Of a stretch of 64,000 nucleotides of DNA, positions 45,031 to 53,320 are shown in pieces. Positions within the stretch are counted from its first letter, which is position 1. Each line of letters begins with the position of its first letter. A program made the translations under genes and the position numbers. The DNA is from JAOAFT01 sp035390885 (GTDB lineage Bacteria > Bacteroidota > Ignavibacteria > UBA10030): contig DAOOUW010000004.1 of the NCBI GenBank assembly GCA_035390885.1, positions 1 to 64,000 on the forward strand, given 5' to 3'. Below the pieces are notes generated by a model, which made no database searches, was not told where the DNA came from, and saw nothing but the letters and a program-made list of their open reading frames with translations.

Positions 45031-46491
45031 ATGGCAATGAAAAATTTTCAACGCAACAATATGATTTCCACCGACCGAGAAACTGGCGGCTATCTTCCAT
45101 CGCAAATGCCTGAGAGCGATCGTCATGTGCCGCCGCAGGCAATTGATATCGAAGCCTCAATCCTTGGCGCTATGCTTCTGGAAAAGGAAGCAATTGCAAA
45201 AGCTCTTGAAGTGCTCGACGACTCGGCATTCTACAAACCTGCCCATCAAAGTATTTTCAAAGCTATGATTGCGTTGTTCGAGCGAAGCGAACCCGTTGAC
45301 CTTATTACGCTGAGTGAAGAATTGCGCCGAAGAGGTGAACTCGAAAAAGTTGGCGGAGAGTACTATCTCACTGAGCTTACTTCTAAAATTACGAGCGCTG
45401 CAAATGTTGAGTACCATGCTCATATTGTACTCGAAAAAGCTCTCATGCGCCAGCTTATCTCAACGTCATCGCAAATTATAAATCGCGCATACAATGAGAC
45501 GGAAGATCCGTTAGAGCTTCTCGATGAAGCCGAGCGAAATATTTTTGATATTTCAGAACAACGAATGAAAAAATCCTTCGTCTCGATGGATTCGGCTGTC
45601 CATAAAACGATGGACTTACTGCAGAGCATCCACGGAAAACATAGCGGCGTTACAGGCGTTCCTTCTGGATTTATCGATCTCGATGCGCTCACGGGTGGAT
45701 TTCAGCCTTCTGATCTTATCATTATTGCTGGGCGACCATCGCAGGGAAAAACTGCATTTGTGCTTTCTGTGGCTCGAAACGCCGCCGTGATGGACGATGT
45801 TCCAATTGGAATTTTTAGTCTCGAAATGTCCGCGCAACAACTTGTGATGCGTTTGATGTGCGCTGAAGCGCGCGTGGACGCTCAGAAAGTACGCACGGGA
45901 AGACTTCCTGAAGATGAATGGCGAAAACTAAGCACCAGCGTTGGACGACTCTACAAAGCAAAAATTTTTATTGATGATACGCCGGCGCTCAGCATTCTTG
46001 AACTTCGAGCGAAAGCGCGTCGGTTAAAAGCAGAACACAATGTGGGGTTGATTGTAATCGATTACCTGCAACTTATGCAAGGTCCACGAGCTCAAAGTCG
46101 TGAGCAGGAAATTTCTGGCATCTCGCGCTCGCTGAAAGCTCTTGCAAAAGAGCTCAATATTCCTGTCGTTGCGCTTTCGCAGCTCAACAGAGCCGTCGAA
46201 GCTCGTTCCGATAAACGTCCGGCGTTAGCGGATTTGCGTGAATCTGGCGCCATCGAGCAAGACGCCGATGTTGTAATCTTTGTGCATCGCCCTGAGATGT
46301 ACGGCATCGAAGAACAAAAGAACAAATCGACACAAGGACTTGCAGAAATCATTGTTGGCAAACAGCGCAATGGTCCAATTGACACTGTTGAACTCCATTT
46401 TGTAAAAGAGTATGCGCGTTTTGAAAACAGCGCCGGGTTCCGTGCAGAGCAACTCATTCCAGGCGAAGCTCCCGAATCGATGCCATTTTAA
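45031..46491 (+). CDS. dnaB: Replicative DNA helicase DnaB
   Basis: 486 residues. The DnaB N-terminal domain (PPQAIDIEASILGAMLLEKEA) precedes the RecA-like helicase with Walker A GRPSQGKTAFVLSVA, Walker B VIDYLQLMQG, the R-finger and the EQDADVVIFVHRPEMYG block. No intein is present. It unwinds the replication fork. Confidence 0.98.
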   Translation: MAMKNFQRNNMISTDRETGGYLPSQMPESDRHVPPQAIDIEASILGAMLLEKEAIAKALEVLDDSAFYKPAHQSIFKAMIALFERSEPVDLITLSEELRRRGELEKVGGEYYLTELTSKITSAANVEYHAHIVLEKALMRQLISTSSQIINRAYNETEDPLELLDEAERNIFDISEQRMKKSFVSMDSAVHKTMDLLQSIHGKHSGVTGVPSGFIDLDALTGGFQPSDLIIIAGRPSQGKTAFVLSVARNAAVMDDVPIGIFSLEMSAQQLVMRLMCAEARVDAQKVRTGRLPEDEWRKLSTSVGRLYKAKIFIDDTPALSILELRAKARRLKAEHNVGLIVIDYLQLMQGPRAQSREQEISGISRSLKALAKELNIPVVALSQLNRAVEARSDKRPALADLRESGAIEQDADVVIFVHRPEMYGIEEQKNKSTQGLAEIIVGKQRNGPIDTVELHFVKEYARFENSAGFRAEQLIPGEAPESMPF

Positions 46492-46529
46492 CAATGGTGC
46501 AATATCAGCTTCTTAATTCGGTATGAAGT

Positions 46530-47402
46530 ATGAATCGTCGCGAATTTCTACAATGCGGATATCTCTCAGTCATTGCAAGCGTATTGTATCGTGCCAATGC
46601 GTTTTCATTCCTTTCGTTCTCAGATATCCAGCAACGTCTCTGCGAAGAAAAATTTCGATACGCTGCAAAGCATCATTTATCGCAGAAGCCACTTCCCGAA
46701 ATCGTTACCGACATCGCTCGATCATTCATTGGTACGCCGTACGTCGCTCATACGCTCGATTTGGAAAACGGAGAACGTCTCATCATACGACTCGATGGAG
46801 TGGATTGCGTAACGCTCTATGAGTATTCTCTCGCCTTTGCTCGCTGCATCAAGAAGCGTACAACAACGTACGACGGCTTCTGCAATGAAGTACAATTCTT
46901 GAGATACAGAAATGGCATCATTGACGGATTTGCAAGTCGTCTCCACTACACATCCGATTACTTCTACAATAATGAGGAGAAAGGTGTGTTAAAGAACATC
47001 ACGAAGGAACTCGGCGACGTTCCATACAAAAAAACCATTAACTTTATGACAATGCATCGTGAATTGTATCCAGCGCTTCGCGATGATGCCGCCTTTCGTG
47101 CAATACAATCTGTCGAAAAAGAAATTAACAGCAGACAACTTTTCTATATTCCAAAGAGCAAAGTGTCTTCGATTGCACAATCAATCCATAGTGGAGACAT
47201 CATTGCTATTACCACAACAAAAGAGGGACTCGATTGTTCACATACTGGCATAGCGCTTCAGAAAAATAACGATCTCTATTTTATCCATGCACCAGTTCCG
47301 GGCTCTGCTGTTCAAATGACACAAATTCCACTTTGGAAGTACTTACAAAAAAATTCTGAACAGAGTGGCGTTATGGTTGCACGACCGCAGGAGGTTCAAT
47401 GA
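46530..47402 (+). CDS. DUF1460 family protein (amidase-like, NlpC/P60-related)
   Basis: 290 residues. A short hydrophobic N-terminus after MNRREFLQCG suggests export. The core contains SFIGTPYVAHTLD, RLDGVDCVTLYEY with the likely nucleophile Cys, a long middle segment, and CSHTGIALQKN with the likely His. DUF1460 proteins have a structure related to N-acetylmuramoyl-L-alanine amidases and probably act on peptidoglycan fragments. The ATGA at its end overlaps the start of the macro-domain gene by 4 nt. Confidence 0.85.
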   Translation: MNRREFLQCGYLSVIASVLYRANAFSFLSFSDIQQRLCEEKFRYAAKHHLSQKPLPEIVTDIARSFIGTPYVAHTLDLENGERLIIRLDGVDCVTLYEYSLAFARCIKKRTTTYDGFCNEVQFLRYRNGIIDGFASRLHYTSDYFYNNEEKGVLKNITKELGDVPYKKTINFMTMHRELYPALRDDAAFRAIQSVEKEINSRQLFYIPKSKVSSIAQSIHSGDIIAITTTKEGLDCSHTGIALQKNNDLYFIHAPVPGSAVQMTQIPLWKYLQKNSEQSGVMVARPQEVQ

Positions 47403-47941
47403 ACGAGAAAGAACTGCAGACCGTATTAAGCAAACTCCATATTGTTCGGGGAGATATAACCACTTTTGCTGTTGATGCAATCGTGAATGCAGCAAACACA
47501 ACACTTTTAGGAGGCGGCGGAGTCGATGGGGCAATTCACCGCGCAGCCGGACCACAATTACTGGAGGAATGTAAACAATTACACGGTTGTGCAACAGGCG
47601 ATGCTAAAATTACAAAAGGTTACAATTTACCGGCACGATTTGTTATTCACACTGTTGGTCCTGTGTGGCGAGGCGGCTCGCACAATGAGGAGAACCTTCT
47701 CGCACAATGTTATCGTCGATGTTTTGAAATCGCTCAGGAGCGCAAACTCCGTACGCTTGCTTTTCCATCGATCAGCACGGGCGCTTATGGTTTCCCGCTC
47801 GAACGCGCTGTTCCCATTGCTCTGAAAGAAATAATCACAGCTCTTTCGAACAATCAACTCCTCGAAGCTGTCTATGTTGTATGTTTCGATGAATATACCT
47901 ATTCTGTATATAAGTCTGTACTTAGCGAACAACAACAGTAA
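47399..47941 (+). CDS. Macro-domain protein, O-acetyl-ADP-ribose deacetylase (YmdB-like)
   Basis: 180 residues, single macro domain. VDAIVNAANTTLLGGGGVDG is the ADP-ribose-binding loop with catalytic Asn and Asp, followed by IHTVGPVWRGG and AFPSISTGAYGFPLE. It removes acetyl from O-acetyl-ADP-ribose or ADP-ribose from acidic residues. Translational coupling to the DUF1460 gene is unusual, and a joint pathway is not known. Confidence 0.93.
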   Translation: MNEKELQTVLSKLHIVRGDITTFAVDAIVNAANTTLLGGGGVDGAIHRAAGPQLLEECKQLHGCATGDAKITKGYNLPARFVIHTVGPVWRGGSHNEENLLAQCYRRCFEIAQERKLRTLAFPSISTGAYGFPLERAVPIALKEIITALSNNQLLEAVYVVCFDEYTYSVYKSVLSEQQQ

Positions 47942-47982
47942 CATATTTTCCCTTCACTCTAATATGAAAGGAGGAGAATGTT

Positions 47983-48555
47983 ATGGTACTTGTATCGGAG
48001 ATCAAGCCTGGCGCTGTCGTTATTATCGATGGGAGAATGGTTCGGGTTCTTGATGTCATTCACCATGCCGGAAGCGGACAAATGCATGGTTTCATCGAAT
48101 TGAAACTGAAAGATATACGCTTTGGGCGCTTCAGCGACCAGCGATTCAAACCAACGGATAAACTCGAAAGTGTAGAAGTTGTAAAGAAGCAAATGGAATA
48201 TCTCTATGCAGATAACGAGCAACTCTACTTCATGGATCCAAAAACATTCGAACAGATTGGCGTTTCGAAAACTGTCGTTGGACCAATTGAAAAATTTTTA
48301 CGAGAAGGAACCGTCCTTACGGTTGAACTCGTCGGAGAGGAACCGGTTAACATTCAATTTCCAAAAATTGTAGAGTTGAAGGTAACAATGACAGGACCAA
48401 GCGTCCGTGATGCTCAGGATAATACAATGAAAAGTGCGACTCTTGAAAATGGAATGGAAATCCTTGTTCCACAGTTTGTTGAAACGGGAGATATTGTACG
48501 GGTCGATACCGAAAAAATTAAATATGTTGAACGTGTTCCAACCAAAAAAATATAA
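47983..48555 (+). CDS. efp: Elongation factor P homologue with a serine in the tip loop
   Basis: 190 residues in three beta-barrel domains. AAAGGAGG upstream is a strong ribosome site. Domain II (YLYADNEQLYFMDPKTFEQI) and domain III (SATLENGMEILVPQFVETGDIVRVDT) are normal. The domain I tip, KPGKGQAF in E. coli with modified Lys34, here reads HHAGSGQMHGF, so Ser31 stands in place of the lysine, with a two-residue insertion after it. EF-P rescues ribosomes at polyproline. No EpmA, EarP or DHS gene is nearby. It may be the sole EF-P with an unmodified or differently modified tip, or a paralogue. Confidence 0.88.
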   Translation: MVLVSEIKPGAVVIIDGRMVRVLDVIHHAGSGQMHGFIELKLKDIRFGRFSDQRFKPTDKLESVEVVKKQMEYLYADNEQLYFMDPKTFEQIGVSKTVVGPIEKFLREGTVLTVELVGEEPVNIQFPKIVELKVTMTGPSVRDAQDNTMKSATLENGMEILVPQFVETGDIVRVDTEKIKYVERVPTKKI

Positions 48556-48556
48556 T

Positions 48557-49546
48557 ATGAAGTCAAAAATTGTTTTGCTCTTTGCACTTATTAGCGCGTT
48601 TGAAACAACAGCGTTTGCACAGAAGCCGCCATCATTCCGTCGCGATTCCGTAAAGGAAACATTCAATGATAAATCTATTATGATACGCTATGGAAAGCCG
48701 ACAATGAACGGGAGAAAAATATTTGGCGGCTCAGTTCCATATTATAAAGTGTGGCGTACTGGCGCTGGACAATCCACTGAACTTGAAACCGAAGTAGATA
48801 TCGAAATGGAAGGCGCAATCATTCCTCAAGGGAAATATTCGCTCTATACCATTCCAACTGAGACGACATGGAAATTCATTATCAACAAACAAACAGGGCA
48901 ATGGGGAACCGTGTATAATTCTCAGCTCGATCTTGCACGAATCGATGTACAGCCGAAACGACTCTCAAAACCAGTCGAGGAACTTACGTTTCGGATTCAG
49001 AAACGCAGTGCATCGGAAGGCGCTCTTGTACTCGAATGGGAAACAACTTACATCGAAGCGCCATTCCACGTAAGCCAGGAACCGCTGCTGCCGAGTCCTC
49101 GCGATTCTGTGATTCGATATATTGATGGCGCTCGTCTTGTTGTTGATTATAGCCGGCCTTCTGTGCGTGGACGAAAAATTTTTGGCGGTGTAGTTCCTTA
49201 TGGACAGGTTTGGCGGACAGGAGCCAACGCTGCAACATCCTTGACGACAACCAGCGATCTTTTAATCAACAAGGTGCGTATTCCCAAAGGCTCTTATACG
49301 CTCTACACGCTACCAACAAAACGAGGTTGGTGGCTTATCATTAACAAGCAAACAGGACAGTGGGGAACCGTTTACAACAGGTCGCTTGACTTAGCGCGCC
49401 TGCCAATGAAAGTAACATTGCTTCCTTACAATGTGGAGAAATTCACAATTTCTATCGAGCCGCTTCAAGGAAAGCGCGGCGTACTCAAGCTTCAGTGGGA
49501 ACGAACAGAAGCATCAGTTGAATTTGAGGTTATAGAATCAAAGTAG
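48557..49546 (+). CDS. Secreted protein with two tandem DUF2911 domains
   Basis: 329 residues from the ATG at 48557, directly after efp; a frame extension back to 48434 lies inside efp and is rejected because the 48557 start gives a signal peptide ending TAFAQ. Each half repeats the same unit: IRYGKPTMNGRKIFGGSVPY / VDYSRPSVRGRKIFGGVVPY, then WRTGA, a YSLYTIP / YTLYTLP strand, WGTVYN and DLAR. The two copies are about 45 percent alike by eye. DUF2911 function is unknown; it is common in Bacteroidota. Confidence 0.9.
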   Translation: MKSKIVLLFALISAFETTAFAQKPPSFRRDSVKETFNDKSIMIRYGKPTMNGRKIFGGSVPYYKVWRTGAGQSTELETEVDIEMEGAIIPQGKYSLYTIPTETTWKFIINKQTGQWGTVYNSQLDLARIDVQPKRLSKPVEELTFRIQKRSASEGALVLEWETTYIEAPFHVSQEPLLPSPRDSVIRYIDGARLVVDYSRPSVRGRKIFGGVVPYGQVWRTGANAATSLTTTSDLLINKVRIPKGSYTLYTLPTKRGWWLIINKQTGQWGTVYNRSLDLARLPMKVTLLPYNVEKFTISIEPLQGKRGVLKLQWERTEASVEFEVIESK

Positions 49547-49573
49547 AAGGGCTTTGAAAAGGATTGAAGAGAG

Positions 49574-49645
<72 letters not shown>

Positions 49646-49804
49646 ACGTGCTATCAATGATACAAGAAATTTTTCACCGATGCAATTCTACCAATTCCAC
49701 GATAGTTAATATCGTCTGGTATCTGTCGAAATCTTATCCAATAATAAAATAATTTTATTATTATCCGTGTCCCTCAGTCTTTATTTGCTCTATCATAAAA
49801 TTCT

Positions 49805-50857
49805 CTATCCCTTTAGTTCAGAAATATATTTTCCGCCACAACGATAACACACAGCTAATGGTTGCTTACGTCGATATTCTCGAAATTTCTGTGCCTGCGT
49901 ACTATTCCAGAGTTCCTGAATAGTTGCCTCTTTAACGTTGCCAAAACTATAATCGGGATAATCGACGCAGAAATTGGCTTCACCATCAGGTTGAATATCT
50001 ATAAGATTTTCAACGTTATTACATTTTAACGATCCAACCGGCGTTACATCATCACTAAACCAGATTTTATATTCTTCTTCTGTCAAAGGCATATAAGGAA
50101 AATTTTCTATGCCATTAAGACTCTCTTTGTACTTCTTGAGTTCTTCCAAAAAGAATTCAATATCAACTCCCGAATCGACATGATGAAAACCTTTCCAGGA
50201 ATATGCCGGCAGATTGAAATGCTCTCTCAGTTCATTTTCATATTTTCTGCCAGTTTCTGCAGAAACATAATAGTAAGGCACAATATTAATAGAATTGATA
50301 TGCACGCTTCTTGCCACATCTGGCATCTTTCCCAAGCCTCTATAGGAATATTTACTTATCGTAAAGCATATACTTCTACTGATTCTATTTTCCTTATCCA
50401 ACATATTTAAGAGTTCTATGCTCTTCTTTGTCTTTTTGAAACTGCCGTTCACTCCTCGAACATAATCATGAATTTCTTCTGGTCCATCAATTGAAAAAGT
50501 AATATGCATGTTCCCTAATTGAATTATCTCCTCTACATACTTTTCCAAGTACGTTCCATTTGTATCCAATGAAATAAAAATCCCCTTATTGTGTATATAT
50601 CGAAGAAGATCCATTATATGGGGAAAGAGAAATGGTTCGCCCCCACGAACGAGAATAAATCTAACGCTATAGTTTGAAATTTCATCAACCAGACGTATCC
50701 AATCCTCCAGTCCCATTTTTGTATGATGCGTGGATTGTTTTGTATTTTTTTTGACGTATCCATCTTCGCTCCATTGACCACACATTCGACATCTTAGATT
50801 ACAGGCATTTGTTACTGTAAAAGACACAAACTCGGGAAAATTATTATTTGTCGCCAT
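49805..50857 (-). CDS. Radical SAM protein with C-terminal SPASM domain
   Basis: 350 residues. C19, C23 and C26 in NACNLRCRMC bind the radical-SAM 4Fe-4S cluster; RGGEPFLF and FSIDGPEEIHD are further family motifs. The C-terminal part (about 265-350) has Cys residues in LKCNN, ANFCVDYPDYSFGNV and LAVCYRCGGKY, typical of SPASM domains that hold auxiliary clusters in peptide-modifying enzymes. It has no RRE-like N-terminal domain. The substrate is unknown; a possible small gene lies 66 nt upstream on the same strand. It lies next to tRNA-Gly and is AT-rich relative to the neighbouring housekeeping genes. Confidence 0.88.
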   Translation of the reverse strand: MATNNNFPEFVSFTVTNACNLRCRMCGQWSEDGYVKKNTKQSTHHTKMGLEDWIRLVDEISNYSVRFILVRGGEPFLFPHIMDLLRYIHNKGIFISLDTNGTYLEKYVEEIIQLGNMHITFSIDGPEEIHDYVRGVNGSFKKTKKSIELLNMLDKENRISRSICFTISKYSYRGLGKMPDVARSVHINSINIVPYYYVSAETGRKYENELREHFNLPAYSWKGFHHVDSGVDIEFFLEELKKYKESLNGIENFPYMPLTEEEYKIWFSDDVTPVGSLKCNNVENLIDIQPDGEANFCVDYPDYSFGNVKEATIQELWNSTQAQKFREYRRKQPLAVCYRCGGKYISELKG

Positions 50858-50923
50858 GATCGTACACCTTTCATTGAATAGAGGGTGACTCTGTTTGTAA
50901 TTTTTAATGATTTAATTATGAAT

Positions 50924-51097
50924 TCAAAATCTTATCTTGGGCGCGAATTCTGTAAAGCTATCGAACCAGTATCTTTTATATTCATCCGGAACTGATGCAA
51001 TCTTATCAGTTCTCATTAAAAGTTTGGTAATGATTGTAATCCCATCGTAAGAAAACAGAAGGATGACTTTATTTCCAGATGCAAAAATGCTGGTCAA
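50924..51097 (-). CDS. Candidate small gene upstream of the radical SAM enzyme (57 aa)
   Basis: A TTG at 51097, with AGGTGG (51105-51110 on the minus strand) 7 nt upstream, opens a 57-residue frame ending KIRF and TGA at 50924. It has a hydrophobic N-terminal half (KVILLFSYDGITIITKLL) and an aromatic, charged C-terminal half (DEYKRYWFDSFTEFAPK). Position and strand would suit a precursor peptide for the radical SAM enzyme. Alternatively it is the 3-prime part of a broken larger gene: removing one T from the T5 run at 51083-51087 joins it to the frame at 51098-51302. No family is recognised. Confidence 0.35.
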   Translation of the reverse strand: MTSIFASGNKVILLFSYDGITIITKLLMRTDKIASVPDEYKRYWFDSFTEFAPKIRF

Positions 51098-51302
51098 GAT
51101 TTTTCCACCTTACAATCTCACTTACAATTTTAGAGCCTTCACATCCATGAAAACTCTCTCCTGTTTTTAGTCTTTGCCCGCCTTCGATTACGCCAACGAG
51201 CAATGGAAACGTACGCACTTTTCAATCTTGATTCAATGGAAGAGGAAAATAAATAAAGTCTGATGCAGAATCAGCATCAACAATTGGCTGGTGAACATTC
51301 GT
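51098..51302 (-). pseudogene. Decayed reading frame, 5-prime part
   Basis: On the minus strand the frame reads HQPIVDADSASDFIYFPL, then NQD, a TGA at 51224-51222, then KVRTFPLLVGVIEGGQRL and ESFHGCEGSKIVSEIVRWKN before shifting at the T5 run. The residue pattern is protein-like across the stop, which suggests a recently inactivated gene of about 125 residues that includes 50924-51097. The VIEGGQRLKTGE strand pair looks like an OB-type barrel, but the family is not identified. Confidence 0.4.
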
Positions 51303-51306
51303 ACAT

Positions 51307-51338
51307 AAAAAAACCCATCCCGATGTTTGCAGGATGGG
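51307..51338 (-). terminator. Terminator of rpsT
   Basis: On the minus strand CCCATCC (51332-51338) pairs with GGATGGG (51314-51320) and is followed by seven T residues (51307-51313). Confidence 0.9.
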
Positions 51339-51363
51339 CTTCTATAATTGCAAGCAGATTAGT

Positions 51364-51618
51364 TTATGCTAATTTGTTTACAAACTTTGCTAATGCCGAT
51401 TTTTGATTGCTTGCTTTATTTTTATGGATAGTTCCTTTTGCGGCAAGTTCATCTAAATATTTGACTGCGCGTTTCAAAGCTACTGTGCCTTCTTCTTTCG
51501 TCTTTGCCATTCGCACGCGCTTAATAAGCGTCTTCATTTTCGATAAATTTGCTTTATTCCGCTCTGTACGCCGCTTGGTCTGTCTCACTCTTTTTTCAGC
51601 AGATTTATGTTGTGGCAT
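51364..51618 (-). CDS. rpsT: 30S ribosomal protein S20
   Basis: 84 residues, very basic, beginning MPQHKSAEKRVRQTKRRTER and ending SALAKFVNKLA with HKNKASNQKSAL, the standard S20 pattern. It binds 16S rRNA in the body of the small subunit. Monocistronic, with GAGGAG before the ATG and a strong terminator after. Confidence 0.97.
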   Translation of the reverse strand: MPQHKSAEKRVRQTKRRTERNKANLSKMKTLIKRVRMAKTKEEGTVALKRAVKYLDELAAKGTIHKNKASNQKSALAKFVNKLA

Positions 51619-51713
51619 TCAAATCTCCTCGTTTCGATACATATTCATTGACTTTTCTATAATAAAATAGAGAAGATTTTACAGATTTCCAAAGGATTTT
51701 TTAGCGCCGCAAT

Positions 51714-52280
51714 TCAACTTGATGCAAGAACGATATGCTGCATAATTCCACGCGCTATTGCTGCCGTTGCTCCCCAAATTTCATAACCGCCATATTTATA
51801 ATAGAAAATCTGGACTGCATTACCTTCGGAATCGTGGAACGTTGTTTCTCTATCAGCATCGGCAAGAAAAACATCGGCAGGCACACTCAGTACCTGGGCG
51901 ACTTCCTGAATGTTGATAGCCAGCGGCGGAAGCTCCTGAATAAATCCGACGACAGGCGTTATACAAAATCCAGTTTTCGTAGTATAATCATCGAACATTC
52001 CAAGTACTTCAACAGAAAGCGGCGGCAAACCAATTTCTTCATGCGCTTCGCGCAATGCAGTTGCAACAGCATCGGCATCATTAGGTTCACACATTCCGCC
52101 GGGGAATGAAATTTCTCTTTTATGGCGTTCTACCATTTCTGTCCGCTCTGTAAATAGCAAATACATTTCCTCATCGTGCATAAAGAAAGGAACGAGCGCT
52201 GCCGATCTTCGCTTGTGAGTGCACGGCAATTCTTTTCGCTTATAGGTTTGGAACGCGTTTCGAATATCAGAAACTGTCAT
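51714..52280 (-). CDS. Nudix hydrolase, CoA pyrophosphatase type
   Basis: 188 residues. The Nudix box is complete: G-x5-E-type element in ISFPGGMCEPNDADAVATAL followed by REAHEEIGL. The preceding LLFTERTEMVERHKREISFP matches the UPF0035 signature of CoA pyrophosphatases (NudL/PCD1), which hydrolyse CoA to 4-phosphopantetheine and 3,5-ADP. The start overlaps the stop of the upstream phosphodiesterase gene by 1 nt (TAATG), so they are coupled. Confidence 0.88.
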   Translation of the reverse strand: MTVSDIRNAFQTYKRKELPCTHKRRSAALVPFFMHDEEMYLLFTERTEMVERHKREISFPGGMCEPNDADAVATALREAHEEIGLPPLSVEVLGMFDDYTTKTGFCITPVVGFIQELPPLAINIQEVAQVLSVPADVFLADADRETTFHDSEGNAVQIFYYKYGGYEIWGATAAIARGIMQHIVLASS

Positions 52281-53296
52281 TACTGCTCGATTAGTTCTTT
52301 GTTGCTAGAACGTTCTTTCTGTTGAGATTTTGTTTTTCCATGATGAGTACAGCCCGAACAATTCGAACCTTTGCTCCCGCAACATTCTTTTTCAGATATT
52401 TTACAGTCGTGTAACAAACTTGTTCCATGAGCTGTCGGCGCTTGAAACTGTAATAACTCTCCGATTGTTGGAGCAAGATCGATTTGCGTACGCTTTGTTG
52501 AAACAACACAATTTGCAGGAATTTCACGACCGATAGCAAGAAGCAAAATATGTTGACATCCTTCGCAATCGCATCCGTGTTCGGCAAAACCGCCGTGTTG
52601 TTCGTCGTGCCGACCGTGATCGTTCGTTACAAATAACGTGGTTTTATTCTGGTAGAATTCATTCGACTGAATAAACTTCCAGAGTTCATATACCAGAGAA
52701 TCAACTGTTTTGATGGCTGAAAGGTACCCTTGCCAATCGCGGTTGTGTCCTTTACGATCGACTTCGGGAAAGTTGATGAACACAATGCGAGGATGATACC
52801 GTGAAAGAATTTTCTTCGAAGTGGTAAATATTGATTTATCATCATCTCCGAGAAAAAACGACGCACAATATTTCTTTCCATAACCTTCCGCTGTACTATA
52901 TGTCAGAATTTGCAACTTCTTTTTTCCGACAATCACTGCAACATCTTTTTCTGATGCTCGAAAATCTTTTCTAAAATATTCAAAAACGGTCGGAGTTGTG
53001 GGTCTCTTTTTCCCTTCGTTATCGAGTTGCTGCCACACGCCGGTCTCAAGAGAAGCATGCGCTGGTGCAGTTTTGGTCAATCCTTCATTCCTAAAATTTA
53101 TCCAGATTGTTCCTTGAGGTTTCATTGTCTTCCAAAGGAAAGGAGTATAAGTACTTTCAGCGCCAAAAGTCTCGGAGTAGCGAGCGCCATCAATGACAAC
53201 AACAATAACATTTTGCGCTTTCAGTGGAATGACGACGAAGAGAAGAGTGAAGAAGAATACAGTGAAGGAAGATTTCCTTATAAGAGAGTTAAGCAT
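52280..53296 (-). CDS. Secreted alkaline-phosphatase-superfamily phosphodiesterase with Cys-rich tail
   Basis: 338 residues with a signal peptide ending VIPLKAQ. Superfamily metal and active-site elements are seen: VVVIDGARY (Asp), GLTKTAPAHASLETG (nucleophile Thr, as in NPP-type phosphodiesterases), FPEVDRKGHNRD (Asp, His), and TNDHGRHDEQHGG (Asp, His). A CDCEGC motif follows the last ligands, and the C-terminus has ECCGSKGSNCSGCTHHG, about eight Cys in all with His, which is not a family feature. The substrate may be a nucleotide or a phosphonate/phosphodiester; the Cys-rich end may bind metal. Confidence 0.82.
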   Translation of the reverse strand: MLNSLIRKSSFTVFFFTLLFVVIPLKAQNVIVVVIDGARYSETFGAESTYTPFLWKTMKPQGTIWINFRNEGLTKTAPAHASLETGVWQQLDNEGKKRPTTPTVFEYFRKDFRASEKDVAVIVGKKKLQILTYSTAEGYGKKYCASFFLGDDDKSIFTTSKKILSRYHPRIVFINFPEVDRKGHNRDWQGYLSAIKTVDSLVYELWKFIQSNEFYQNKTTLFVTNDHGRHDEQHGGFAEHGCDCEGCQHILLLAIGREIPANCVVSTKRTQIDLAPTIGELLQFQAPTAHGTSLLHDCKISEKECCGSKGSNCSGCTHHGKTKSQQKERSSNKELIEQ

Positions 53297-53320
53297 CCGT
53301 TAATTCCTTTCATTTCACTA

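Noticed and set aside
48434..48556. N-terminal extension of the DUF2911 gene into efp
   Set aside because: The extension is an out-of-frame reading of efp; the start at 48557 gives a clean signal peptide.
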